Shown in pieces: positions 1 through 8,441 of a stretch of DNA of 64,000 bases. Position numbers and translations under genes: made by a program. Source of the stretch: Geodermatophilus sabuli (GTDB taxonomy: Bacteria; Actinomycetota; Actinomycetes; Mycobacteriales; Geodermatophilaceae); contig NZ_JAAGWF010000008.1 in the NCBI RefSeq assembly GCF_010686765.1, positions 1 to 64,000 on the forward strand, in the 5' to 3' direction. How positions within the stretch are numbered: the first letter of the stretch is position 1; each line of letters begins with the position of its first letter. The notes under the pieces are model-generated. The model saw nothing but the letters and a program-made list of their open reading frames with translations, was not told where the DNA came from and did not search any database.

Positions 1-98
1 GACCATCTCGAGGTAGTGCCGGACGAAGTGCCGTGCCCGGGAGCCGGAGGCGGGTGCGGGCCGGTCGGCGGAAAAAACGGGCTCGGCGCCGTCGCCAC
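1..98 (-). CDS. Possible 5' end of a minus-strand gene, frame interrupted at a T-run
   Basis: Read on the minus strand, the last part before the window edge translates as a coding-looking segment (ARHFVRHYLEMV) with strong G/C at third codon positions. That frame has no ATG, GTG or TTG before its upstream stop. A GTG at 98-96 opens in another frame, and the two frames join if the run of six T (minus strand; A72-A77 region) were seven. This could be a sequencing indel, a decayed gene, or a start I have misplaced. The product continues outside the window and I cannot name it. Confidence 0.25.
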   Translation of the reverse strand, partial: MATAPSPFFPPTGPHPPPAPGHGTSSGTTSRW

Positions 99-110
99 GT
101 GCCGGACGTC

Positions 111-147
111 ACGACCGGGGTCATGACCGGGGCATGACCCCGGTCGT
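111..147. terminator. Perfect 15-bp hairpin after the response regulator
   Basis: Positions 111-125 pair perfectly with 133-147 around a 7-nt loop. The arm touches the TGA of the minus-strand response regulator (147-149), so this should end the two-component transcript. There is no long T-run, as is usual for high-GC actinobacterial terminators. Being symmetric it could work in both directions. Confidence 0.75.
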
Positions 148-803
148 CAGATCAGGTCCAGCGCCCGGGCGCGGAGGGCCGCCTGGGTGCGGTCGCGGGC
201 GCCGAGCTTGGCCAGCACGTTCGTGACGTGGTTCTTGACGGTTCCCTCGGCGAGGAACAGCGCCGCGGCGATCTCGCGGTTGCTCCCTCCGTCGGCGAGC
301 AGCCGCAGCACCTCGAGCTCGCGCTCGGACAGCGGGACGACCAGCGGCTGGGGGCGCCGCGGGCCGTCGTCGGGCAGCTGGGCGAGGCGGGCGATCACCC
401 GGGCGGCCACCGACGGCTGCAGGACCGATTCCCCGCGCGCGGCCGCGAGCAGTGCCTCGACCAGCCGGTCGGAGGGGACGTCCTTGAGCAGGTAGCCCAC
501 CGCGCCCGCGCGCAGGGCCGCGAACACGTCCTCGTCGTCGTCGAAGGTGGTGAGGGCCAGCACCTGCACCGCCGGCTGCTCGACGCGCAGCCGGCGGGTG
601 GCGGCGATGCCGTCGAGCACGGGCATGTGGAGGTCCATCAGGACGACGTCGGGGCGGAGCTCGGCGGCCCGCCGCAGCGCGGCGTCGCCGTCCCCGGCCT
701 CGCCCACGACCTCGATCTCCGGGCGCACCTCGAGCAGGGTGGCCAGCGCCTCCCGGAACAGCGCCTGGTCGTCGACCAGCAGCACCCGCACCAGTGCGCT
801 CAC
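147..803 (-). CDS. NarL/LuxR-family response regulator
   Basis: A 218-residue DNA-binding response regulator. The receiver domain (about 5-120) has the acidic pair D11/D12, phospho-acceptor D57 in VVLMDLHMP, T85/T86 and K107. A LuxR-type helix-turn-helix (about 155-215, LSERELEVL...EGTVKNHV) follows. The GTG start overlaps the TGA of the upstream sensor kinase by 4 bases, so the two are translationally coupled and form a cognate pair. The signal and target genes are not evident; regulators of this type usually control a nearby or own operon. Domain assignment is secure. Confidence 0.95.
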   Translation of the reverse strand: MSALVRVLLVDDQALFREALATLLEVRPEIEVVGEAGDGDAALRRAAELRPDVVLMDLHMPVLDGIAATRRLRVEQPAVQVLALTTFDDDEDVFAALRAGAVGYLLKDVPSDRLVEALLAAARGESVLQPSVAARVIARLAQLPDDGPRRPQPLVVPLSERELEVLRLLADGGSNREIAAALFLAEGTVKNHVTNVLAKLGARDRTQAALRARALDLI

Positions 804-1909
804 CCGGGCACCGCCACGCGCACCGTCGTCCCGACGCCGGGCTCGGACACGACGTCGACGGAGCCGCCGAGCCGGGACGCCCGCTCCCGCACCCCCAGCA
901 GCCCGAAGCCGGCGCCCTCGGTCACCACCGCCGTCCCGCGGCCGTCGTCGCGCACCTCCAGGCGCACCGTGCCGTCGTCGCCGTAGGCCAGCAGCAGGCG
1001 GGCCCGTCCGGCCGCGGCGTGCTTGCGGACGTTGGTCAGCCCCTCCTGGGCGGCGCGGAACAGCGACTCCCGGGTGTCGGCGGGCAGCTCGCGCACCGTG
1101 CCGGTGACCTCCAGCTCGGTCGGCACGCCGGCGGCGGAGGTGTCCGCGGCGAGCAGCTCGAGGGCGTCGCCCAGCGGCGGGACGACCCGTGCCTCCCGGA
1201 GCACGGCCACCGACCGGCGCACCTCGGCGAGCGCCTCGGTGGACTGCTGCTGTGCCTGGGCGAGCACGGCGTCGGCCCTGGCGGGATCGGCGCGCAGGAC
1301 CGCCCGGGCGGCCTGGACCTGCATCTGGACCACGGTGAGGTGGTGACCCAGGCCGTCGTGGATGTCGCGGGCCAGCCGGTTGCGTTCCTGCGTGGTGGCC
1401 AGCTCCTCCGCCTGGGCCGCGGAGTGCCGCAGCCGTTCGTGCGCGTCGGCCAGCTCGGCGCGGGCCCGCTGCTCCCGCAGCAGCAGCTCGGTGACCGCCG
1501 CGGTGAACGCGACGGCCACGTAGGTCCCCAGCATGATGCGCAGCCCGTCGGCCATCGGCATGCCCAGGTGCACGAGCGGGACCAGGGCCGCGACCAGCAC
1601 CGCGGCGGCCAGCGGCAGCAGCAGCACCGACTGGCTGACCAGGACCAGCAGCAGCAGCGTGGACCCGACGCCCTCCCCGCCGGCCGCGAAGACCACCCAG
1701 CCGAGCGGGAGCTGCACGAGCACGTAGCCGACCGCGAGCCGGCGACGGGTGCGGGGCTCGTGCCGGTCGACCCAGCCGAAGCCGACCGTCGCGAGCAGCG
1801 CGAAGACCAGCGCGACCGCGATCGGGGGCAGCGGTTGCCGGAGGACGGTGGCCTCCGCGGCGAGCGTGAGGAACGCCCCGCAGGTCAGGACGAGGAGTGC
1901 CCGCTTCAC
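800..1909 (-). CDS. HisKA_3-type sensor histidine kinase
   Basis: A 369-residue membrane sensor kinase. The first about 145 residues are hydrophobic, with four to six membrane helices and no large extracellular domain, so it probably senses an envelope or intramembrane signal. A short coiled linker leads to the HisKA_3 dimerisation box, with phospho-acceptor H184 in RDIHDGLGHH. The HATPase_c domain has an N-box (GLTNVRKHA) and a G1 box (VRDDGRG). It autophosphorylates and passes phosphate to D57 of the downstream regulator, which it overlaps by 4 bases. This is the common actinobacterial DesK/NarX-like arrangement. Confidence 0.95.
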   Translation of the reverse strand: MKRALLVLTCGAFLTLAAEATVLRQPLPPIAVALVFALLATVGFGWVDRHEPRTRRRLAVGYVLVQLPLGWVVFAAGGEGVGSTLLLLVLVSQSVLLLPLAAAVLVAALVPLVHLGMPMADGLRIMLGTYVAVAFTAAVTELLLREQRARAELADAHERLRHSAAQAEELATTQERNRLARDIHDGLGHHLTVVQMQVQAARAVLRADPARADAVLAQAQQQSTEALAEVRRSVAVLREARVVPPLGDALELLAADTSAAGVPTELEVTGTVRELPADTRESLFRAAQEGLTNVRKHAAAGRARLLLAYGDDGTVRLEVRDDGRGTAVVTEGAGFGLLGVRERASRLGGSVDVVSEPGVGTTVRVAVPG

Positions 1910-1972
1910 CGGACCACTCTGCGGCGCCGAGGGCAGCGGGTCAACGACCGGACGGGGGACGCGGCGGTGCGG

Positions 1973-3175
1973 TCAGGCGGGTGGCCGGCCGTCGACCGAC
2001 CGGCGCAGCGCGGCGTGCAGCGACGTCGGGGTGAGGACGCCGAGGTGGCGGTCCCCGTCGAGGACCGCCACCCAACCCGCGTCGGCCTGCAGCATCGTGG
2101 CCAGCGCCCCCCGCAGGGAGCTGCGCACCGACACGGTGTCGGCGCCGCGGACGGTGGCCGAGTCGACGGTCCCGGGGCCTGCGGCCCGGCCGGCCGGCAG
2201 CCACCCCGTCGGGCGGCCGGCCTCGTCGAGCACGACCGCCCAGCCCGCGCCGGCCCGGTCCAGGGCCGCGCCGGCGTCGGCGAGCCCGTCGGTCGCGCGG
2301 ACGACCGGCGGCTGCTCCAGGTCGGCGGGGTCGATGGCCGTGACCGCCAGGCGCTTGAGGGCCCGGTCGGCACCCACGAAGTCCGCCACGACGTCGTTGG
2401 CCGGCCGCCCCAGCAGCTCGGCCGGGGGCGCGAACTGCTCGACGTGGCCACCGGTGCTCATCACGGCGATGCGGTCGCCGAGCCGGACCGCCTCCTCGAT
2501 GTCGTGGGTGACGAACACGATGGTCTTGCGCACCGTCTCCTGGAGGCGCAGGAACTCCGACTGCAGCCGCTCCCGGACCACCGGGTCGACGGCGGAGAAC
2601 GGCTCGTCCATGAGCAGGACGGCGGGGTCGGCGGCCAGTGCCCGCGCCACCCCGGCCCGCTGCCGCTGGCCCCCGGAGAGCTGCGCCGGATAGCGGTCGC
2701 CGTGGACGGCGGGGTCGAGGCCGACCGTGGCCAGCAGCTCGTCCACGCGCGCCCGGATGCGGGCACGGTCCCACCCGAGCAGCCGCGGCACGGTCCCGAC
2801 GTTGACCCGCACCGTCTGGTGCGGGAAGAGCCCCACGCTCTGGATGACGTACCCGATCCGGCGGCGCAGCTGGTCGGCGTCGACGCGGGTGACGTCCTCC
2901 CCGCCCAGCAGGATGCGGCCCGTCGTCGGCTCGATGATCCGGTTGATCATCTTCATCGTCGTGGTCTTCCCGCAGCCCGACGGGCCGACGAGCACCGACA
3001 GCTCACCCGCGGCGAACGTGAGGTCGAGCTCAGCCACGCCCACGGTGCCGTCGGCGTAGACCTTGCTGACCCCGTCCAGCCGGATCTCCTGGGCCGCGCC
3101 CTCCGCGCCCTCCGCGCCCGACCCGGGCGCCCGCGCGGGTGTGCGCAGCGACGGGGCGTCCGCAGTAGCGTCCAC
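1973..3175 (-). CDS. Glycine betaine/choline-type ABC transporter ATP-binding protein with CBS domains
   Basis: Cytoplasmic ATPase of an Opu/Pro-type compatible-solute importer (400 residues from the chosen GTG). Walker A GPSGCGKT is at 64-71, the LSGGQ signature at 167-171, Walker B LLMDEP at 187-192 and the switch histidine at 224. A C-terminal CBS region (about 283-395) matches the osmosensing CBS pair of OpuA/OpuC ATPases. I chose GTG at 3175 because upstream codons look non-coding. It is divergent from the two permeases with almost no space between, so promoters must overlap coding DNA or a start is wrong. Ligand specificity (betaine, choline, carnitine, proline) cannot be read from sequence. 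Confidence 0.93.
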   Translation of the reverse strand: MDATADAPSLRTPARAPGSGAEGAEGAAQEIRLDGVSKVYADGTVGVAELDLTFAAGELSVLVGPSGCGKTTTMKMINRIIEPTTGRILLGGEDVTRVDADQLRRRIGYVIQSVGLFPHQTVRVNVGTVPRLLGWDRARIRARVDELLATVGLDPAVHGDRYPAQLSGGQRQRAGVARALAADPAVLLMDEPFSAVDPVVRERLQSEFLRLQETVRKTIVFVTHDIEEAVRLGDRIAVMSTGGHVEQFAPPAELLGRPANDVVADFVGADRALKRLAVTAIDPADLEQPPVVRATDGLADAGAALDRAGAGWAVVLDEAGRPTGWLPAGRAAGPGTVDSATVRGADTVSVRSSLRGALATMLQADAGWVAVLDGDRHLGVLTPTSLHAALRRSVDGRPPA

Positions 3176-3232
3176 GACGTGGCCTCCCTGGGTGCGCGCC
3201 CTGTGCTGGGCGCGGCGAGCGACGGCGCACCG

Positions 3233-3910
3233 GTGCTCGCGGCGGACGAGGCGCCGAACCCGTGGTTCGACCCGTCGTACGTGACCGACAACTGGGACAC
3301 CATTGTGGGGTACCTCGGGCAGCACGTCAGGCTCACGGTCGGGGCGGTCCTGCTCGGGGCGCTGATCGCCCTGCCCCTGGCGCTGCTGGCCCGGCGCACC
3401 CGGGTGCTGTCCGGGCCGGTGCTGGGCCTGTCGTCGGTGGTCTACACGATCCCGTCGCTGGCCATGTTCTCGTTCCTGGCGCCCTTCACCGGGCCGCTGT
3501 CGGCGACGACCGTGCTCATCGGCCTGACGCTGTACACGCTGGTCATCCTCGTGCGGAACTTCCTGGCCGGCTTCCAGGCCGTGCCCGCCGACGTCCGGGA
3601 GGCCGCCCGCGGCATGGGCTACGGCCCGGGGCGGCTGTTCCTCCAGGTCGACCTGCCGTTGGCACTGCCGGCGGTCATGGCCGGCCTGCGGATCGCCACC
3701 GTCTCGACCGTCGCCCTCGTCACCGTCGGGGTGATCACCGGCAACGGCGGGCTCGGCCAGCTGATCGTCGGCGGCTTCAACGCGAACTTCTACCGGGCCG
3801 AGATCGTCACCGGGGCGCTGGGCTGCGTGCTGCTGGCCCTGGTCGCGGACGTGCTGCTCGCCGGTGTCGAGCGGCTGCTGACCCCGTGGACCAGGGCGGC
3901 CCTGGCATGA
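3233..3910 (+). CDS. Glycine betaine/choline-type ABC transporter permease 1
   Basis: Integral membrane subunit (225 residues from this start) of the OpuCB/OpuBB family, with five to six helices. It has the cytoplasmic EAA loop that docks on the ATPase (DVREAARGMGYGPGRLF). The reading frame is open upstream. GTG codons at 3179, 3203 and 3233 are all possible and none has a convincing ribosome site; 3233 leaves room for a promoter between it and the divergent ATPase. The stop overlaps the next permease by 4 bases (ATGA). Confidence 0.9.
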   Translation: MLAADEAPNPWFDPSYVTDNWDTIVGYLGQHVRLTVGAVLLGALIALPLALLARRTRVLSGPVLGLSSVVYTIPSLAMFSFLAPFTGPLSATTVLIGLTLYTLVILVRNFLAGFQAVPADVREAARGMGYGPGRLFLQVDLPLALPAVMAGLRIATVSTVALVTVGVITGNGGLGQLIVGGFNANFYRAEIVTGALGCVLLALVADVLLAGVERLLTPWTRAALA

Positions 3911-4638
3911 GCGCCTTGGCCGACGCGCTGCGCTATCTCAACGACCCGCTCAACTGGAACCGGTCCGGCGGCATCCTCGACCTGCTGGTCCAGCACCTCA
4001 CGGTGTCCGGGGCGGCCGTCCTGGCCGCCGCCGTGCTGGCCGTCCCGCTGGGCGTGCTGCTCGGGCGCAGTGGCCGCGGGCGCGGGGGCATCGTCGTGCT
4101 CTCCAACGTCAGCCGGGCGGTGCCGACCCTGGCCCTGCTCACCGTCTTCGCGGTGACCCCGATCGGCTTCAGCGACACCGCGACCGTCGTCGCGCTGGCG
4201 GTGTTCGCGTTCCCGCCGATGCTCACCAACACCTACGTCGGCTTCCGGGAGGTCGACCGGGACGTCCGCGAGGCGGCCCGGGCGATGGGGATGAGCCGCG
4301 GCCAGATGGTCACCCGGGTCGAGTTCCCCCTGGCCCTGCCGCTGGTCATGACCGGCATCCGGACGGCGGCGGTGCAGGTGGTCGCCACCGCGACCCTGGC
4401 CGCGCTCGTCGGCGGGGGCGGGCTCGGCCGGATCATCAACCTGGGCTTCGGCCAGCAGGACCTGGGCCAGATCCTCGCCGGCGCGCTCGTCGTCGCCACG
4501 CTCGCGCTGCTCACCGAGCTGGTCCTGGTGCTCGTCTCGTGGGCGGTCACGCCCGGCCCGCGCCGGCTGCCCTTCCGCGCCGCCCACCCGTCCCGGGTGG
4601 GGGAACCGGAGCCGACGTCGTCCGGGGTACCCCTCTGA
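3907..4638 (+). CDS. Glycine betaine/choline-type ABC transporter permease 2
   Basis: Second permease (243 residues), a paralogue of the preceding one, which would give a heterodimeric channel as in OpuC. It has the EAA motif (DVREAARAMGMSRGQM) and a conserved late segment with GGGGLGRIINLGFGQQD. The ATG start overlaps the upstream stop, indicating coupled translation. The C-terminus carries a hydrophilic tail of about 25 residues. The binding protein follows after 197 bases, a gap long enough for its own promoter. Confidence 0.93.
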   Translation: MSALADALRYLNDPLNWNRSGGILDLLVQHLTVSGAAVLAAAVLAVPLGVLLGRSGRGRGGIVVLSNVSRAVPTLALLTVFAVTPIGFSDTATVVALAVFAFPPMLTNTYVGFREVDRDVREAARAMGMSRGQMVTRVEFPLALPLVMTGIRTAAVQVVATATLAALVGGGGLGRIINLGFGQQDLGQILAGALVVATLALLTELVLVLVSWAVTPGPRRLPFRAAHPSRVGEPEPTSSGVPL

Positions 4639-4835
4639 CGGAGGACCCCTCTGGCCTCACCACTCGTGAGCTCGCGCCATGACCCTGCACAGGGGCCGTC
4701 CGTAACAACCCGGCAACGGCTCCCCGGGGGGCTGGCCGAAGGGGGAGGCGCGGAGTTCCATGGGCGCCGCGGGACACCTCCCGCCAGACACGCGTCGCGG
4801 CCGGTCGGCCGCACGGGACACAGAAGGCGGGCCTC

Positions 4836-5852
4836 ATGCACAGGCGTCCACGCATCCTCGTTCCCCTGGCCCTCGCCGGGGTGCTGCTCACGGCCACGGC
4901 GTGCGGTGAGTCCGGCTCCTCCGGGACCGGCGGCGGGTCCGGGGGTGGCGGCAGCGCGTCCGGCGAGGCGTGCGTCCCGGTTGCCGGCGACCAGCTGGTG
5001 GTGCTCGAGGACGACCAGCAGCTGCAGAACGCCGACAACATCGTCCCGGCGGTGAACGCGGCGACGGCGCAGGCCAGCCCGGCGCTGCTGCCGGCCCTCG
5101 ACGCGGTGTCGGCGGCGCTGACCACCGAGGACCTCATCGAGCTCAACGCCGCGGTGGACGTGGACCGGCAGAGCGCCGAGGAGGTCGCCACTGCCTGGGT
5201 CGAGGAGAGCGGGGTGACCGACGGGCTCGAGCAGGGCAGCGGCGCCATCGCCGTCGGCGGCGCGAACTTCACCGAGTCCACCGTGCTCGCCAACATCTAC
5301 GCGAACGTGCTCACCGCGGCGGGGTTCGACGCCTCGGTGCGCGAGGTCGGCAACCGGGAGCTCTACCTGCCGGCGCTGATCTCCGGCTCGGAGATCCAGG
5401 TCTTCCCCGAGTACCTGTCGACGGCGACCGAGTTCCTCAACCGCCAGGTCAACGGCGCCGATGCCGAGCCGGTGGCCAGCGGCGACGCCCAGGCGACGGC
5501 CACCGCCCTGCAGCCGCTCGCGGAGCAGAACGGCCTGCTGTTCGGCGAGCCGTCGGAGGCGGCCGACCAGAACGCCTTCGCGGTCACCCAGGAGTTCGCC
5601 GACGGGCTGGGGGTCAGCACCCTGTCCGAGCTCGCCGACGCGTGCGGCGACGGGTCGCTGGTCCTCGGCGGGCCCGCCGAGTGCCCGGACCGGCCGTTCT
5701 GCCAGCCGGGCCTCGAGGACACCTACGGGCTGACCTTCGGCGAGTTCCGCGAACTGGACGCCGGCGGGCCGCTGACCAAGGCGGCGCTGCAGCAGGGCGA
5801 GATCTCGATCGGCCTGGTCTTCAGCTCCGACGGGGCCCTGGCCCAGGGCTGA
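4836..5852 (+). CDS. Circularly permuted OpuAC-type substrate-binding lipoprotein
   Basis: Surface lipoprotein (338 residues) that delivers solute to the adjacent permeases. The signal peptide ends in lipobox LTATAC with lipidated Cys23, then a Gly/Ser linker. Residues about 50-126 (DQLVVLEDDQQLQNADNIVP ... ELNAAVDVD ... VATAW) are what normally forms the C-terminal end of OpuAC/ProX proteins. The usual N-terminal lobe (AIAVGGANFTES) begins only at 137. The chain then ends at GLVFSSDGALAQG, the point where relatives continue into LVVLEDD. So the last about 80 residues have moved to the front: a circular permutation. Fold and ligand site should be preserved. Confidence 0.93.
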   Translation: MHRRPRILVPLALAGVLLTATACGESGSSGTGGGSGGGGSASGEACVPVAGDQLVVLEDDQQLQNADNIVPAVNAATAQASPALLPALDAVSAALTTEDLIELNAAVDVDRQSAEEVATAWVEESGVTDGLEQGSGAIAVGGANFTESTVLANIYANVLTAAGFDASVREVGNRELYLPALISGSEIQVFPEYLSTATEFLNRQVNGADAEPVASGDAQATATALQPLAEQNGLLFGEPSEAADQNAFAVTQEFADGLGVSTLSELADACGDGSLVLGGPAECPDRPFCQPGLEDTYGLTFGEFRELDAGGPLTKAALQQGEISIGLVFSSDGALAQG

Positions 5853-5953
5853 CGGTCGCCGTCCGCCGCGGGTCGTCGGGGCCCGCGGCGGAACCGGCCA
5901 CCACCCTCTGTCGAGACGTGATCGCGGGCTCTCGCACCGTTACCCTGAGCGTC

Positions 5954-7198
5954 ATGCGGATGGACCGGGACGACCCGACCACCGGTCGGTCGCGCCCGGG
6001 TGCGCAGCCCGCGGGTTCCTCGTCGGTCCTGCGCACGGCCGGTCTGCTCGTCGGCTTCCTGCTCGCGGTCGGCGCGACGGTGGTCGTCTTCGTCACCGAG
6101 AACCCCCAGCTGCTGCGCCTGGCGGTGGTCGGGGCGGCGTGGGCGTTCGTCCTCGCCGCGCTGGCCGGCACCCGTCGTGGCCCCGAGCCCGCGGAGGGTC
6201 GTCCCGACGTGCAGGCCGTCGAGCGGGCGGCAGCCGATCGGGAGGCGGAGCTGCGGCTGGCCTACGAGCTGGAGCTGGAGCGCGAGGCCGCCGAGCGGCG
6301 GGCGGACGGGCTGCGCCTGGAGAACGACCTGCGGCGCGAGGCCGAGCAGTCGATGCGGACCGAGCTGACAGCCCTCCGGGGAGAACTGGCCCGCGTCGCC
6401 GAGCTGCGGCACGAGGTGGCCGAGATCGCCGGCCTGCGCGGGGACCTCGCCGAGGTGGGGGAGCTGCGCCGTGAGATGGCCCGGCTGACCGAGCTGCGCG
6501 GTGACCTCGCCCAGCTGACCGAGCTGCGTGCGGACCTCACCCAGCTGACCGAGCTGCGTGCCGACATGGGCCGGTTGCGGACGGAGCTGACCGAACAGCT
6601 CTCCGGCGAGATGCTCATCGAGCGGATCATGCTCAGGACGCAGTCGATCCGGTCCGGGTCGCCGACGGTCGAGACGCCCGCGACCAGGACGATCGACGCC
6701 TCCGGCTGGGCCGCACCGGCGCACGACCTGACCGGTCACCGGTCGCCCCACTCCGACACCGGGTCCGGCGGCGAGACCCGACAGTGGGACGAGGTCCGCG
6801 TGCAGCGGCCGGCGGAGCAGGAGCGCACCGCGGCGTTCGCCACCCCTGTGCCACCGCCGCAGCCGTGGGACTGGCTGGCCGAGCGGTCACTGATCGACGC
6901 GCCGGAGCCAGCCCCGGAGCCCGCCCCGGCCGCCGACCCGGACACGCGCCGCCGGCGCACCGACGACCTGCTCCGGCCCGCCGTGCCCTCGCCCGAGCAG
7001 TTCACCGTCGAGCGACCCGTCGCCCAGCGCGACCGCCCGCCGGTGCCGAGCCACGACGACCCCCCGGCGCCTCAGGGGTCGGCCCGGCTGGCCGAGATCC
7101 TCGCCGAGAGCGCTCCACCGTCGGGTGGGCGTCGCCGGCGCCGCTATCGCGACGAGGACGACAGCGACGACGTCCTCTCGCGTGTGCTCGGCCGCTGA
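5954..7198 (+). CDS. DUF6779-like membrane protein with ten-residue helical repeats
   Basis: A 414-residue protein with two membrane helices near the N-terminus (about 20-75). A long charged helix follows, then a Pro/Ala-rich, poorly structured C-terminal half ending in a basic-acidic tail. Residues about 145-214 are six to seven copies of a ten-residue unit, consensus LAxLTELRxD. Position upstream of the DUF2520 and pan genes matches Rv3604c of M. tuberculosis, a membrane protein of unknown function, so I assign it to that family by synteny and layout. Function unknown; a cytoplasmic scaffold anchored in the membrane fits. Confidence 0.8.
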   Translation: MRMDRDDPTTGRSRPGAQPAGSSSVLRTAGLLVGFLLAVGATVVVFVTENPQLLRLAVVGAAWAFVLAALAGTRRGPEPAEGRPDVQAVERAAADREAELRLAYELELEREAAERRADGLRLENDLRREAEQSMRTELTALRGELARVAELRHEVAEIAGLRGDLAEVGELRREMARLTELRGDLAQLTELRADLTQLTELRADMGRLRTELTEQLSGEMLIERIMLRTQSIRSGSPTVETPATRTIDASGWAAPAHDLTGHRSPHSDTGSGGETRQWDEVRVQRPAEQERTAAFATPVPPPQPWDWLAERSLIDAPEPAPEPAPAADPDTRRRRTDDLLRPAVPSPEQFTVERPVAQRDRPPVPSHDDPPAPQGSARLAEILAESAPPSGGRRRRRYRDEDDSDDVLSRVLGR

Positions 7199-7456
7199 GC
7201 GTCCCCGGAGCGCGTCGCCGTCGAGGACCGGTGAGCCGGCCGGCGTGAGTCACCCCACAGGGCGCAGCCGTTGCACCGGCGCCCGGGCGGTTCCACACTC
7301 GCCTTCGGCGCCCAGCCGCGTGACACATCCGGTCGCAGCGGGGACGGCGCCGGCCAGCACCACGCACCACCCAGCACCACACCGACGGTCTCCGACGGCG
7401 GAGACCGCGACCTGCGAGTCCGGTACCCGAACGGGACTGGAACGAGAGGTGCCCCG

Positions 7457-8413
7457 ATGCCTGCAGCCCGCAGGCGTGCCGCCGGCCTGCCCCCAGCCGG
7501 CGCCGCCCCCGCCCGTCTCCGCGTCGGCATCGTCGGTGCCGGACGTGTCGGCGCCGTCCTCGGCGCCGCCCTCGCCGCCGCCGGCCACGACGTGGTCGCC
7601 GCCGCCGGCCTCTCCGCCGCCTCCGCCGAGCGCGCCGCGCGGCTCCTGCCCGGGGTGCCGCTGCTGCACACCGACCAGGTGGTCGCCGCGGCCGACCTCG
7701 TCGTCCTCGCCGTCCCCGACGACACCCTGCCCGGCCTCGTCGCCGGCCTGGCCGGGACCGGCGGCTGGCGCGCGGGGCAGCTGGCCTTCCACACGTCCGG
7801 CGCGCACGGCCTGGCCGTCCTCGCCCCGGCCGCGGAGGCCGGGGTGCTGCCCCTGGCACTGCACCCCGCGATGACCTTCTCCGGCGCCCCGGAGGACGCC
7901 GAGCGGCTGGTCGGCGCGCCCTTCGGCGTGACCAGCTCCCCGGAGCACCGCCCGGTGGCCGAGACGCTGGTGCTGGAGATGGGCGGCGAGCCGTTCTTCG
8001 TCGCCGAGGCCGACCGGAAGCTGTACCACGCGGCGCTCGTCACCGGCGCGAACCACCTGGTCACGCTGGTCGCCGAGGCCGCCGACCTGTTGCGGACGGC
8101 GGGGGTCGTCGAGCCGGCGCGGGTGCTGGCCCCGCTGCTGACCGCGGCCCTGGACAACGGCCTGCGCCGCGGCGACCGCGGCCTCACCGGCCCGGTCAGC
8201 CGGGGGGACGTCGGCACCGTCCGCGACCACCTCGAGACCCTCGCCGAGCGGGCACCGGCCACGGTGGCCGCCTACGTCGCCATGGCCCAGCGCACGACCG
8301 AGCGCGCGCTCGCGTCGGGCCGGCTCCGGCAGCACGAGGGCGCGCCGCTGCTCGAACTGCTGCAGGCCGGCTCCGGTCCGGGTTCCCTCGCCAGCGAGCG
8401 GGCGGAGGGCTGA
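7457..8413 (+). CDS. Rossmann-like and DUF2520 domain protein
   Basis: A 318-residue NAD(P)-binding dehydrogenase-like protein. After a short basic leader, the Rossmann motif [13 protein letters not shown] binds dinucleotide, and the C-terminal half is the all-helical DUF2520 domain (LHPAMTFSG..., [12 protein letters not shown]). It resembles 6-phosphogluconate/ketopantoate reductase folds. It sits directly before panC, as Rv3603c does in mycobacteria, which has led to suggestions of a pantothenate-linked reductase role; this is not proven here. The ATG is chosen for a GAGAGG ribosome site 8 bases upstream. There is a 28-base gap to panC. Confidence 0.92.
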   Translation: MPAARRRAAGLPPAGAAPARLRVGIVGAGRVGAVLGAALAAAGHDVVAAAGLSAASAERAARLLPGVPLLHTDQVVAAADLVVLAVPDDTLPGLVAGLAGTGGWRAGQLAFHTSGAHGLAVLAPAAEAGVLPLALHPAMTFSGAPEDAERLVGAPFGVTSSPEHRPVAETLVLEMGGEPFFVAEADRKLYHAALVTGANHLVTLVAEAADLLRTAGVVEPARVLAPLLTAALDNGLRRGDRGLTGPVSRGDVGTVRDHLETLAERAPATVAAYVAMAQRTTERALASGRLRQHEGAPLLELLQAGSGPGSLASERAEG

Positions 8414-8441
8414 CCGTGGCCCTCGTCCCGGCCGGCTCCCG

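Noticed and set aside
794..3250. Very long plus-strand open frame upstream of the first permease
   Set aside because: It is the antisense shadow of the kinase and ABC ATPase genes, low in recognisable domains; only its last part (from about 3233) is a real gene.
4639..4835. Possible riboswitch before the binding-protein gene (contains CCCGGCAAC)
   Set aside because: The rest of the S-box core and a closing P1 helix are missing; I could not match any known class.
7386..7407. Hairpin CGGTCTCC/GGAGACCG in the gap before the DUF2520 gene
   Set aside because: An 8-bp stem far from the preceding stop and 50 bases before the next start; could be a terminator or chance in GC-rich DNA.
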